NCBI GenBank assembly: GCA_947685225.1
Contig: CANTUV010000002.1
Location: forward strand, 4,340,001-4,404,000
DNA from: Garcia nutans
Lineage: Eukaryota; Streptophyta; Magnoliopsida; Malpighiales; Euphorbiaceae
Direction: 5' to 3'
DNA length: 64,000 bases
Part shown: in pieces, positions 35,808 to 48,000 of the stretch
Layout: each line of letters begins with the position of its first letter
Numbering within the stretch: the first letter of the stretch is position 1
Program-made: the position numbers and the translations under genes
The notes under the pieces: model-generated
The model's database searches: none
Seen by the model: only the letters and a program-made list of their open reading frames with translations
Told to the model about the DNA's origin: nothing

Positions 35808-36626
35808 TAACTATATAAACTTACTCTTCCCTACATCACTTTATACATTATGTATATGTCTTATATATATATTGCATTTATATTTCCCAAATACCATATG
35901 TATACATATTATCCTCCATATACATCCATTCCTTATACTATTTCCTTTTTAATTAATTTATCTATCTTTCTATTTCCATAAAACATATACCTTAAATCCA
36001 AATACAACAATAACTCCAAAACTTTTGGGGTATATTTTGGGATATTACACAGTTTGATGCTAGTCTGGTTCGAGCTACTAGTTCTGTCCATCAGGCTGGG
36101 GAGTGGTATGAGACTCTTCCTGAGGCAAATATAGGAAATAGTCAAGGCCTCTAGTTTTGATTCTTTCATTCAGACTTTGCCCCAAACTGGAGCAAACATG
36201 GATAGAAGCATGGTAGAGGTCTTGGCTGAAAGGTGGATGGACACCACACATACATTCCACCTCAATTTTGGTGACCTAACCAATAATCCTATGGACTTTA
36301 TGGTGATTACTAGGATTGATTTTGTCAGAGAGATGTTCCCTTTTGATGCCAAAGTCAGTCCTGATAATAAGCTAACTATTCTACCAGGTTTTGTATCCAT
36401 ATTTAACAGCCAGAAGATCTAGTACACTAGCATCATAGATTGCTAGACAAAGGAGATGATGGATGCCATCAAGATGAATGAGCACAGATCTCAGTGCGCT
36501 CAAGGTTTTCTCTTGTACCTCTTTGGCACCACCATTTTTGCTTATTCTAATTTCTCAGTGCACATTAGTGTTTTGAGAGCCTTAGCTGATTGTCTGCAGT
36601 TGCTGAGTACAATTGGGGTGAGGCCA

Positions 36627-39600
36627 TGTAATATTCGTGATCTTGGATATATTAAATAAGTATTTAGAGATATAGGTATTGTATATACCGAATGTATACT
36701 TAATGTATACATAGTATATACATATTATATATATATTATATATGTTGGTTATATGTATAAATATTATAATTGATATATATATATATATCATACTTGATAT
36801 ATTAAATATACAATATACATATATATACATATTATAAGTACATTACATAAATATGTACATAAAGTATAAGTAACATATAAGTAACATATATATGACATAT
36901 ACATATACATAAAATATATGTAACATCTAAATGATTATTTATGGATGGAAAGATGGGAGATGGGAAATTAGTAAATAAATAAATAAATAGAAAAGAAATT
37001 CAAAATAAGAAAGAAATACTTGGTGGAGATTAAAAGTTGTAAAAAAATAAATAAAACAAATAGAAATTAAAAATAATTTTTGATAGTGGAAGATGATGGA
37101 AATATGAAAATTTATTAAATATTAATTAAGTAATTATTTAATTATATAATGTTGGAAAGAAAAAAATAAAAAAAATTAAATTAAATTTTATTTATAGATA
37201 GGAAGAAGATTATAAATATCTTAATATTATATTATTTAATTAATTAAAATGAAAACTACTATCTTCTTCTTCTTCTTCCTTGACAAAAAACGAGAACCAT
37301 AGCCAAGAGAGGAAAAAAGAAACTATTCTTTCATCATCTAACTCAATTTTTCAAAAGAAATCAAAGAAATTAAAGAGATTTTGAAGAAAAGCAAGAAATC
37401 AAGTCTCTTTTCCATAAAGCTTTAATTTCTTGGTTGTATGTTTACGTTTAGAATTTCTAGAGAGAGAAAATGATGGTAAATTGTTTAAATAGATAGAAAT
37501 GATATCAATATGGTGAGTATTTAGTGAATTGTTGATTAGATATTGGAAATAAGCATAAATGATGGAAGTAGAGTTTGATGATGAATATGTACAATTAGGG
37601 TTTCTAATATGGTTGATGATAATTATTGTAATGGATGAATTTAATGTTGTTTTCATTTATATGTGATGATTTTATGGTTATAAATTGAATATGGTTAAGT
37701 TTGGATGAAGTTAAGGTTATAGCAATATTATGTGAAAATAGGGTTTATGGAGAAGGTATTTTTAATTGTGGTAATGCATTGTTTTAACGTTATATAGATG
37801 TATTGTAGATGATTATATAATTGAATGATGGAAATGAGATTGATATGTTAAAGTTTGAATAAGGTAGTAATGGTGATAATAGTATTTTGGTAAAATGTTA
37901 TATAAAATTGATATAAATGGTGTATGAATAATTAAAGTGTATTAAAATAAATTCTAATGCCATGTTGGAATTTGCAATGTGGTGATTTTAAGGTTGGAAA
38001 TGTAATATGGATAAGTTTTGGTGAAGTTCATGTTAATGGCTGCATTATGTTAAATTTGAATTTTTGAAAGAGGTTTCTATAATTGTGAAAGTGAATTGTT
38101 TTAGTGCTATATTAATATACATGTAATATTTTTAAAGTTAAATGTTGAAAATAAAATTTGTAGAATGAAGTTTAAATAAAGTAGTGAATGGTGAAATTAG
38201 AATATTCATGAGGTATTGATGAGAATTAAATAAATAATGGTAATTTAATAATCAATGAGCATGTAAGTAACTTTAAATGGGTAATATTGCTTATTATGGA
38301 AATATGCATGTGTAGGTTAAAGTGATAAAAGAAATGAAATTGAGAGTTTGGCTTGGGAAAGAGAAAAGAGGTTAGTACATATTACTGAATTTTGTGTTTT
38401 CATTAAAATGTAAATGGACATTATGTATGTATAATGTTGTTTTTTTAATTAAGGATTTGCATATAATCTACGCAATGTTACATAGTTATATAAGGGTGTC
38501 ACATTGGAAAAAGTCCAATGTAGGTTGATATATATATATATATATATGTATGGAATGATGTCCAAAATGGACATATTTATGACTTGTGAGAAAATGTAGA
38601 AAACGAGTCACATTTCATGGATATGAAATTTGATGAACAAAAAATATGGAAAAGGATAAAATATAAAAAAAAAGTATGAAAAATAGATAGAGAATATGAA
38701 AAATGAGGAAAATTGTGGTAGAAGAATGAATATGATGGAAATTGATGAAATATAAAAATGTGCTAATAATGAATTTATGATGTGTAGTGTGATGTTTATG
38801 CAAAATATGAAAAGTGCAAGTTGTGCACTGAAATGTGGAAGTGAGCCACATTTGATTTGAATGTGATTGTGGTTTGGTTTATGAGTCAAAAATGTAGAAA
38901 AAGAATGTGAAATGTGGATAATAATTACAATGTGAGAATAAAATAATATGGAAATTTTTTACATGTATGAAACATGTGATGATGATCATAGTTTGATATG
39001 ATCAGATGAGATATGAAAATTTTGATAAATGCACTAGGAATGTGATTTACTAATCACATTGTGGTTGTGGCTAGAAAGATGAAAAATGTTGCAAACATTT
39101 GAAATATGGAAAACATGTATTATTTGTGTGCCTAGTATGTTATTCAATTTCCAAAGTTCTATATTTGGCGGCATGCCTATGAGGTTATCCTCATTATTTT
39201 CCTTCAAGGCTAGACGCTAAGCATCACTGATATATGATTTGCCTTCGGGCTAGACACTTGGTGTCAATATGGACCAAAATAGTAACTCTAGGATTTGAAA
39301 AATATATTAGTTTATTTGGGCCCATGCTTATGTATGTATTAATGTGATGCTTAGAAAGAATGATAAATGTGAATTAAAGTGGAATTGCATTTCACATTGT
39401 GAGATGCCATGAAATAGCACCAGGCATTGTACATACTTTTGATAATTTAAATGTATTTTCATTTAATTTAGCTTAACACATTTTGAATAGAAAATGTGTT
39501 GAGCGATTTGACTATTTGAACATTCATATACATTGTGATATGATATGTGAATTAATGAGTATGCATTATGCACATTGTGAACAGCAATTATTAATGGCTA

Positions 39601-40655
39601 AAATAAGTTTATGTGAATTGTGTGAGAATAACCCAAAATTTTTTGGATAATATGATTCTAATGCTAAATGACATACATTATGATAAAGTGATTAGATATA
39701 ATGAAATAAAGTGATTTGGCATTGTTATGAATGAGAAAAATGAGTACAAGAGGCAATGAGACAAAAGAATTGATTATGGAATATGATGTTTGGCTGGTAA
39801 GATGAATTACGATATGTGATTAAAAATATCAGTGTTGATAGGCCTGAGTAGAGTTGGGTCTAGGGACGGAATTGACCTAAGCTTAGGTCATGAGATTATT
39901 CTTATGTGCACTGGATTTCATAGTTGAGATTGAAAAAAAAAAGAAATGTAGATATATATACACCATGTATAAAATAAGAAGTGAGAATGTACATGTATAA
40001 TGTTTATTATTTATAGATATGTACCACTAAGCTGTAAAGCTTAGCGCGATTTTATAAATCACGCAGGTAAGAGTGTGCCGATCAGTGGAACTTAGACTCT
40101 GGTAGATGTGTGGTGATCTAGACTGTCGCAAGACCAATGATCCCATTTGTATACATGTATATTTATGATTTAAGCATTTTGGTTTATGTAAATTAACTCA
40201 TAACACTTGTGTTGGTTTATAAAGATTTAAAATAACAGTGTGTGTATATCTACATCAGTATTTGATTTTAATAGATAAAGTTTAAAGTGTTGAGATTTTA
40301 ATTCTATATTAATAAAGTAACAAGTTTAGAGAATGAATGAAATTATTAATATTTTGTAAGTTTAAAATTCTTATGCAGGTTGTGTACTTGTTGCTTTGGG
40401 ATTTATCCAGATTATAGAAAAAAACTCTGGCGAGTTTTTCCAAAGACTTTTTCATTAAATTATGTATTTTTAGTTTTTAATTATTAATGAATATTATTTA
40501 TTTATTTATTAAAATATATTCAAGTTGTAAAATATTTTCTTGAATTTATAAAAATTTAATGAGGCTAAAAACTGTGACATTCTCATACTGTATAAGCTTA
40601 TATTACATATATCGGGTGTATGTATTATACATATATATGGTATAAGGGTGTTAGA
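36627..40655 (+). repeat. Element D 5' LTR
   Basis: About 4.03 kb, TGTAATATTC to GGGTGTTAGA (end decayed from TGTTACA). It has a TA-rich first 350 bp, a weak leader-exon candidate (38316-38370, donor GTTAGTAC), an array bounded by degenerate inverted copies with TTGCCTTCGGGCTAGACAC units (39130-39312), and the double-hairpin module (40027-40069). Confidence 0.85.
40027..40069 (+). repeat. Double-hairpin LTR module (D)
   Basis: CTAAGCTGTAAAGCTTAG, then GCGCGATTTTATAAATCACGC (one decayed pair) and AGGTA. Confidence 0.82.
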
Positions 40656-40662
40656 TTTATTT

Positions 40663-40674
40663 TCGCATCAGAGC
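40663..40674 (+). other. Element D primer binding site, decayed
   Basis: TCGCATCAGAGC lies at the place of TGGTATCAGAGC. It fits the initiator-Met tRNA at 9 of 12 bases. Confidence 0.75.
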
Positions 40675-42921
40675 CTGGGTTTGAGATTTTTAACCTAGGT
40701 GGGTTTTAAAAATGACTAAGGAGAATTTTAAAATAGTGATTTGTGTTTTAATATATGCATATGCATTGGCATTTGTGTTGGTCTCTAATGTGGCAATGTC
40801 CATTTGAAGTAATGGATATAAATTGAAATGGAATATGGGATGCGTATATCGGAGTAGCACAGTGAAAGCGTCATTCTGGAGATTATAGATTAAGAAAAAA
40901 TTTTAAAACTTCTATTTGAAATTAAGATTTACATTGATCCTATTGATGGATAAGTGGAATTAAGGAAAAAATCTAGGATTTGAAATAATAAAAAAAAACA
41001 TGGGAGATGAGTATTATCGTCGCTGGAAATTTTGCATATTTGTTGCGAAGTGATTTTTTTCAAATTTTTAGACTTATCTAGAGATGCTAAATGAGCTTAA
41101 AAATTTAATGGGACATTTTTCTATATGTTAGAGTGTAATATATAAAATTTATAATTTTTAAAGATGAATTATTATTTAAGAAAAATAGAAGAACACGGAT
41201 TGTTGGAGCAGTTTCAGCAACTCAGAATTTGTAGAAGTTGATAAAAATATTTAAAAACTATAGCAATCCAACCCAGAAAAATCTGAAATTTTACATAAAA
41301 TATCATATGTATTCCTAGAACATATGGTTAAAAGTTCATAAAATTTTATTATGGTTTGATAGCTTAAACAATAGATAACTAGGCACTGCTAGAGGAATTA
41401 TTAAAGAGACAGATGATGTGGGTTTAGAAGAATTAATTTTTAAAATTAGTAAATCAGCTGAGAAAAATCTAAAATTTTAAAATATAATTCCATATATGTG
41501 TCAACTGCATATGGTTAAAATTTTATAATCTTTAGTGAAGCTTTGGTGATGAAGAAAAAGTTAAAAATTGAGATTAACATGAAAGTTATGAAATTATACA
41601 GATTTGTGAAATTGAGTAACAAATTAATTTTATGTGAAATGATTGAAGAAAATTATGAACATAAGGATTGGTATATGTACGAAAAAGGGATATGGTGCTT
41701 TTAATAAATTGGAACAAAGAGTTCATAATTTAAAATTAAAGGGAGAACTAGTATATGTTAGTAAATCTATTTATTATGGAAGTATATTGAAGATTTATTA
41801 GAGTGATATATAGTATTGGTTTAGTCAATATTTACTATGAGTAAATAAAAATTTAAATGTTGTTCTTTATATTAAGTAATTAAAATGTGAATTTATATAA
41901 ATGGATTACTAAGTTAAAGTGAATTGAAGTTATGTATGCAATCCATATTTGGTTGCATGATTGAAATGTGTTTATTAATGGGTTATGTGGAAGCGGATAT
42001 TATAAGAAAATTAATAAATTTGTTTTTAGATATTTAAGATGGATGTCAAGATTTAATAATGGACATACAATAATGTCAAAATAAATGGATTTTAATTTAT
42101 TTTATGAACGACATTTGGTTGATTAGTCAAGACATAGTCCATTTGATTTAAGTGGATGAAATTAATCAGAACTTGATGAGTAAATTTTAGGAGTATCTAT
42201 AATTGATATCATATTATCAAAGATAGCAATGAGATCAATACATTGGATGAGTTTGAAAAGTAAGATTTATATAAGGAAAGGTTGACATATATATAGATAA
42301 TTAAAATAAGTGCATAGTTGAAGAATGAATAAAAGATAATTGTACTTGATCAGAGGATTTTACATTAATTGTAAACAAGTAATACAATTTGAGAAATGAC
42401 TTAAATTGTATGACAGAGTAAGGAATTATTGACTATTTTAGATAGTAGGAAGAGTAAGTTAAAAAAAAAGAAGAAGCAAAAATGTAAATCAAAGAATTTG
42501 AAAGCTAAAGACAAATGATTTGAAATGCATGGTGTGATATTATATTGACATGACTGAGTTTTTGGATATTTTGAATTGGTTCGTACAATATAAATGTGAA
42601 TGTAATGCTATTTAAATACTTGATGATAAGTAATGACTTGTAATTAATTAATGAATGGAAGTATAGATTTGGAATTTAATTATATGGTGGAGAACTAGAA
42701 ACTATATGTACATTAGACATAAGTAAGCGAAGAGTTAATATTTATTATTGATCTTTACAATTGTAATTGTAAAAAAGATGATTAAGAGTATTTTGTAAAG
42801 GGGAGAGTAAAAGATTATATGGTTTGTAATGATGATAAATGATGACAATAATTTGGTCATTAATTATGCAGAAAGTGAACATTAATGTTTAATTATAATG
42901 GGGTTAATTACTATAATAGGT
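40675..42921 (+). other. Element D interior, non-coding
   Basis: AT-rich, with no protein similarity. It contains a diverged internal duplication of about 100 bp: AGAAAAATCTGAAATTTTA...CATATGGTTAAAA at 41274-41340 and again at 41460-41525. Confidence 0.75.
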
Positions 42922-42957
42922 AATTTCGAGGAGGAAATTATTTAAAGGGGAGAAAAT
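42922..42957 (+). other. Element D palindrome and polypurine tract
   Basis: AATTTCGAGGAGGAAATT (42922-42939, one palindrome base changed) and the PPT AAAGGGGAGAAAAT precede the 3' LTR start TATAATATC (TG to TA decay). Confidence 0.82.
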
Positions 42958-43361
42958 TATAATATCTCTGATCTTGGAGAAATTAAATAAGTATTTGGAG
43001 ATATAGGTATTGTGTATACTTACTGTATACTTAATGTGTAACACCCTTATACCCTATATATGTATAATACATACACCCAACATATATAATGTATGCATAT
43101 ACGGTATAAAAATATCACAATTCATTTTTTTTTATAAAAACTCTTACTTTTTGAATCTGTATAATCTTAAATAATTTAAAGGATATAATTTAAATAACAA
43201 ATAAAATATTACTTATCAACAACACATACAAATCCCCCATTAAAAAATTTTATTCAAAATATTCTTAATAATTTACAATATATATATATACACCAAAAAC
43301 ATAATATAATATATGTAATCTCCAAAATGTCATAAAAACATATACATGTTGGCAGCTGACT

Positions 43362-46010
43362 ATTATAAGTCCCTTTTGAAGTAATCTGGTGAGTGGTGTA
43401 GCTATCATAGAAAAACTCTTCACAAATCAATGATAATAGCTTGCCGATCTCAGAAAACTTCTAACCTATGTCACAATCTTCGGTGGAGTCCAATTCAAGA
43501 TAGCCTTAGCTTTACTCAGATAAACTCTAATACCCTCTGCTGAAACCATATGATCGAGAAAAGTCACCTGATCGAGCTAGAACTCACACTTAGACAACTT
43601 AGCATACAATTATTTCTCTCTCAGAGTCTATAATATAATCCACAAATGCTTGTCATAATCCTCCTCATTACGCGAATACACCAGAATAACATCAATAAAG
43701 ACCACCACAAACTGATCTAAGTATGGTCAAACACCTTGTTCATCAAATCCATCAATGTTGCTAGTGCATTCTTCAACCCAAAGGGCATCACCAGAAACTC
43801 ATAATGCCCATACCTCATATGAAAAGTCGTCTTGGGCACATCTACATCTCCGACTCTAAACTAATGGTACATCGATCTCAAATCAATCTTAGAGAATAAT
43901 GTTGCTCCCTTCAACTGATCAAAGAGATCATCTATCTAAGGCAATAAATACTTGTTCTTGATGGTCACCTTATTCAACTACTTGTAATCAATACACAATC
44001 TTAAGGTGTCATCCTTCTTCTTCACAAACAAAACAGGTGCTACCCATGGGGACACACTAGGGCGAAAGAACCATTTATCTAGCAAACCCTACAACTGCAC
44101 CTTCAACTCCCTCAACTCTGTAGGTGCCATCCAATAAGGAGTAATAGAGATGGGAGTGGTACCAGGCAACATATCAGTACCAATCTCAATCTCTCTCTCA
44201 GGAGGTACCCCTGGCAACTCAACAACTGTTGGTATACTGTCAAGTTGGGACCTCACTACTCTAGTATCTACAACATGAGCAAGATAAGCCTCACACCCCT
44301 TTTGAATCATCCTCCTAGCTGAAACAGTTGAAACAAATATAGATGAAAGATGCCTCTATTCACTAGATACCATTACGTCTCTACCATCATGTGTTCTCAG
44401 GGTAAAATGTTTTTGCTGACAGTCTACCACAGCCTCATGCCTAGATAACCAATCCATGCCTAAAATTAGATCATACTTATTGAAAGGCATCTTAATCAGG
44501 TCATCGAGAAACTCCTCATCCTGAACCACAACTAGACTATTTTGGTGCACCCTGCTAACCATAACACTTTCCCTAAAGGATTTATCACCAAATCATCAAA
44601 TCCTAGGGACTCAAAATACAAATCACTCATAGGCAAGATGGATGCACTAATGTATGAATGAGTCGACCCAGGGTCTATCAATGCACGAACTAAAGTATCG
44701 AATATAGAAAAAGTACCAGTAATAACAGCTGAAGCATCTTACTGCCTCTGCATCACATAGACCCATTGCGATGGCCATGCCTCATCTGGTCTACCCCCAG
44801 CTATAAAATTGCCTCTCTAATCAGTCCTAGATTGACCACCTCTACCAAAAACTCTGCCATCATGACCCCCTCTAGCATTGGGTCGAGAAGCTGCAATATC
44901 TATCTATCTATCCTCTAATGGCTTTGGATAATTCTGATAAAATGATGTAGCAATCCACGTCTAAAATATACTATTGATGCACCTCTCCTCCAGCAGACAC
45001 CTCTGTGTACTCTACCACAATGAACACAGGTAAGTGGAACAGGCCTCTAAGCCACTAGGGTTGGAGCACTAGCCACTGAAACTATAGGTCTCTGCCTCTG
45101 TCTCTGCTGCTGCACTGACTTGCCAGACTACCCTTAGCTCCTATTGAATCTCTAAAAATATTCCCCTCAACCTCTCTTCACTAATGAAGATCCTGCCTTA
45201 CTATGAAGTCTCCTAGCTCAGGTCTCCTCAACACTATCAATTGCTGCAAGACCCTGTGCTCTCTCAACACTCCTGGTAGCTGCAACCAACTGAGAAAAGT
45301 CTTGATATCGAGAGCCTACCACAATACACATAATAGAGGGTCTCAGCCCCTCCTCAAACCTCCGGCACTGATCAATCTCATTAGAAATTATCCCATCAGC
45401 ATACTGACTTAGTAAGATAAACTCTATCTCATATTCTGTCATTGTCCTGGTGTTCTGCCTCAAAATCAGAAACTCCATCTTCTTTGCATCCTTGTACTCC
45501 CTCGGAGTATACTTCTTCTCGAATTCCCATAAAAAATCATCATATGTTAGGACTGGTGGATCAACCATAGAATATGGAATCGTCTTCCACCACTCATAAG
45601 CATCTCTCTACAAAAGAGATCTGGCATAATCAAAATTTTCTCTGGACTGGCCTATAGCTGGATAAACACTCTATGAACTCTATCTAGCCACTGCTCTGAC
45701 ACAGCAGGGTCTGTAGCACCAACAAAGTCTTCAGCTCCAAACTTCCTCAGCTTATCATACTTCCTCATCAGTAACTGTGGCGGCGACTGTGGCTGTGGTG
45801 GCCACGGCTGTTGCTGAACTAGAGTCTACCTCAACAACTCCACCATATGTCATACCCAGCCTGGTGGAATCTCATTAGCTGCTAGTCTAACAGGCACAAA
45901 AAATAGATGCCTCACTAGCAGTCTCAGCTCTACCTCCATCTCCACCCTCATTACGAGCCACACTCTCAGCACTACCCTCTGCAGACTAATGTGTCCAATG
46001 CTATAACTAC
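43362..46010 (-). pseudogene. Element C gag-protease-RT remnant (chromovirus-like)
   Basis: Decayed minus-strand polyprotein, collinear with element F. The gag start codon is mutated (ATA, near 46008). Gag segments YDKLRKFGAEDF, EQWLDRVHRVFIQL and KKYTPREYKDAKKMEF can be read, the last in the open piece 45218-45568. The protease active-site region (ALIDPGSTHSYIS, near 44670-44690) and YDLILGMDWLSRHEAVVDC (in 44356-44562) follow. RT is readable to the segment after the FIDD region. The sequence stops at PLTRLL, where it meets LTR sequence. Multiple stops and frameshifts make it inactive. Many stops are CAG-to-TAG or TGG-to-TAG. Confidence 0.88.
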
Positions 46011-46153
46011 CTATATCTGTAAACACAACAGAAATTGGCACATCAGGGATCAAAAACTGCCAGTACCAATGCATGTATCACAATTAAAAACCATATTTAA
46101 AATCCTCATTTTCTCTCTCTAACAATCCACCTAGGCCGAGAACCTCAAACCAA

Positions 46154-46165
46154 GCTCTGATACAA
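46154..46165 (-). other. Element C primer binding site
   Basis: The minus strand reads TTGTATCAGAGC, one base off the initiator-Met type PBS. Confidence 0.85.
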
Positions 46166-46591
46166 AAATATATGTAACACCCTTATACCCTATATATGAA
46201 TAATGCATAAACCCAACATATGTATTATATACATATACGGTATAAAAATGTCACAACCTATTTTCTAAAAAAACCCTTACTTTTCGAATATGTATATTCT
46301 TAAATAATTTAAAGGATATAATTTAAATAACAAATAAAATATTACTTATCAACAACACATACAAATCCCCCATTATAAAATTTTATTCAAAGCATTCTTT
46401 ATAATTTACAATATATATATATATACTAAAAACATAATATAATATATGTAATCTCCAAAATGTAATAAAAACATATACATGTTGGCAGTTGGCACTGATA
46501 TCGAAGAAATAGGAAAATCAACTCAAGCAATCTCAAAGCTAGACCCGGCCTGGACTAGATGAATTCTCTGGCTCTACCAGATCTACCATGC

Positions 46592-46634
46592 CACCTGCAC
46601 AATGAATTTTAATCGTGCTAAGCCAAAAACCTAG
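46592..46634 (-). repeat. Double-hairpin LTR module (C, decayed)
   Basis: The order is recognisable, but CpGs are lost (GCACGATT...TTGTGC) and stem 1 is weakened. Confidence 0.75.
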
Positions 46635-46783
46635 TGGTACAAACTTTCATAATAATAAAGCTCAATTGCAATACCAATGCACAATGCATATGGACATAAT
46701 ATCTCATATCGTTTCATTAAAACATATTTTTTAATTATTTCACAATTCATAATTCATATAAAATCAAACACAAGCATGGGCCC

Positions 46784-47055
46784 AAATGATCTAATATCCT
46801 ATTCAAATTCTAGAGTTACTGTATTGGTCCATATTGACACCTAGTGTCTAGCCCGAAGGCAAGTGATGCCCAGCGTCTAGCCCGAAGGTAAATCATAGTG
46901 ATGTCCAGCATCTAGCCCAAAGGCAAGTGATGTCCAACGTCTAGCCGAAGGCAAATCAATAATTGCTCAAAAGCTAGCCCTGAAGGTAAATAATAAGGAT
47001 AACCTCATAGACATGCCGCCAAACACATAACTCTGAAAATTGAATAACATTTTAG
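46784..47055. repeat. Inverted-repeat-bounded array, element C LTR
   Basis: TCTAGCCCGAAGGCAAGTGATGTCCAGCG units, five or six copies, between AGAGTTACTG and AACTCTGAAAATTG. Confidence 0.8.
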
Positions 47056-47509
47056 GCACACAATTAATTCACATTTCTCATTATCAATCTTTTTCTCATT
47101 TTCTCATAATTCATTAGGCACACTGCCTCATTTCTCAATTATATCAATGTCATATTATTTCAACTCATCATTTCTCATATCCCAATATATCATTACATTA
47201 TATTAAAATTTATGCAATCTAGCCATAGACAATGGCTTTTACAATATATTTAATACATACACAATAAACAACATTACCCAAACACTTTGGGTCATTTTCA
47301 CTTTTTGCACATATTCCATTTTGGATTCAAGTTAGCCTTTATCAATGGCTTTTCACTTTACATATATTGCATTCTTAACAAATCATATAACGTAGCACAA
47401 TGTTCATGCATATTCAATGCATCAAGGAGCTTAACACATTTTTCAACAAAAATATATTAAGTCCAAATGTAATGCAAACACAACTAATATATCCAAAGTT
47501 TGTACTTAC

Positions 47510-47607
47510 CTCTAAAAGAAACAAAACAAGCTCAAACACCTCCTTCAACCTTCTCTTCCAAGATACCCTTCAACACTTGGACTGGGTAAATCAAATCTCC
47601 TCAATGA
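47510..47607 (-). other. Leader exon counterpart in C
   Basis: 98 nt between acceptor TTTGGTTTAG and donor GTAAGTAC on the minus strand. Confidence 0.45.
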
Positions 47608-47769
47608 CTAAACCAAATGTGATTATAAATAATCACTTAGTATCACGCTTAAAGGCATGTCCAATCTTAAACTTTGCACATTATAATACATATACATGAT
47701 CTCTCAACAAAAGGGTAAGAACCACTGGAGAAAAATAAGGAAAAGAGCTTTTGTGAGCAAATACTACAA

Positions 47770-48000
47770 GTGACATGCCCAACAACATGGGCATGTCAAT
47801 GACTATGCCATATGCCCTCCTTACAGAAGCTTTGACACGACCAGTAACATGGGTGTGTCACTGCCCGTGCCAAACATATTGCATTACAGTAGTTTTGACA
47901 CACTTAGTAACATGGGTGTGTCACTGCACATGTCACTAATACTAAAAATAGAATCGTCGACACACCCAATGACATGGCTGTGTCACTGGGCGTGTCAGGC
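47770..48000. repeat. GACAC.../GGGCGTGTC cluster in element C LTR (decayed)
   Basis: The same pair layout as S2 with many CG-to-TG/CA changes (GACATGCCC...ATGGGCATGTC). Confidence 0.82.

Larger units (their letters stand above)
32997..36049 (-). mobile_element. Solo LTR S2, related to element B
   Basis: A 3053-bp LTR with target duplication CAGTT (32992-32996 and 36050-36054) and no interior. The end next to 32997 closely matches the element B LTR end (TATAGAGTATGGGGGTGTTACA-like on the minus strand). It has a leader donor (35490/35491), a candidate 83-bp leader exon (34669-34751), a GACACG word cluster (34841-35130), an array (33861-34200) and the double-hairpin module (33281-33322). There are CT, GAA and TAA/TTA microsatellites at 35575-35810. 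Confidence 0.93.
32233..36626 (+). pseudogene. Plant mobile domain (PMD) gene fragment, split by solo LTR S2
   Basis: A possible first exon runs 32233-32388 and ends at a good donor, CAA|GTGAGT. The likely acceptor TTGATGCAG ends at 32994, and the TSD repeats its CAG at 36050-36052. Beyond S2 the translation gives LAERWMDTTHTFHLNFGD, NPMDFMVI and FPFDAKVSPDN (36177-36422), then QGFLLYLFGTTIFA (about 36495-36540). These are typical of the PMD (aminotransferase-like, MAIN/MAIL1-type) domain, which is found in host genes and in transposons. A frameshift near 36150 and stops at 36420-36445 break it. The 3' end is cut by element D at 36627. The domain call is firm; the exon model is inference, and whether it was a host gene or a transposon passenger is unknown. 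Confidence 0.7.

Noticed and set aside
36582..36830. Minus-strand ORF MYIYVYCIFNI...
   Set aside because: TA-rich start of the element D LTR; the translation is only Ile/Tyr low complexity, and the equivalent LTR copy near 48900 gives a different frame.
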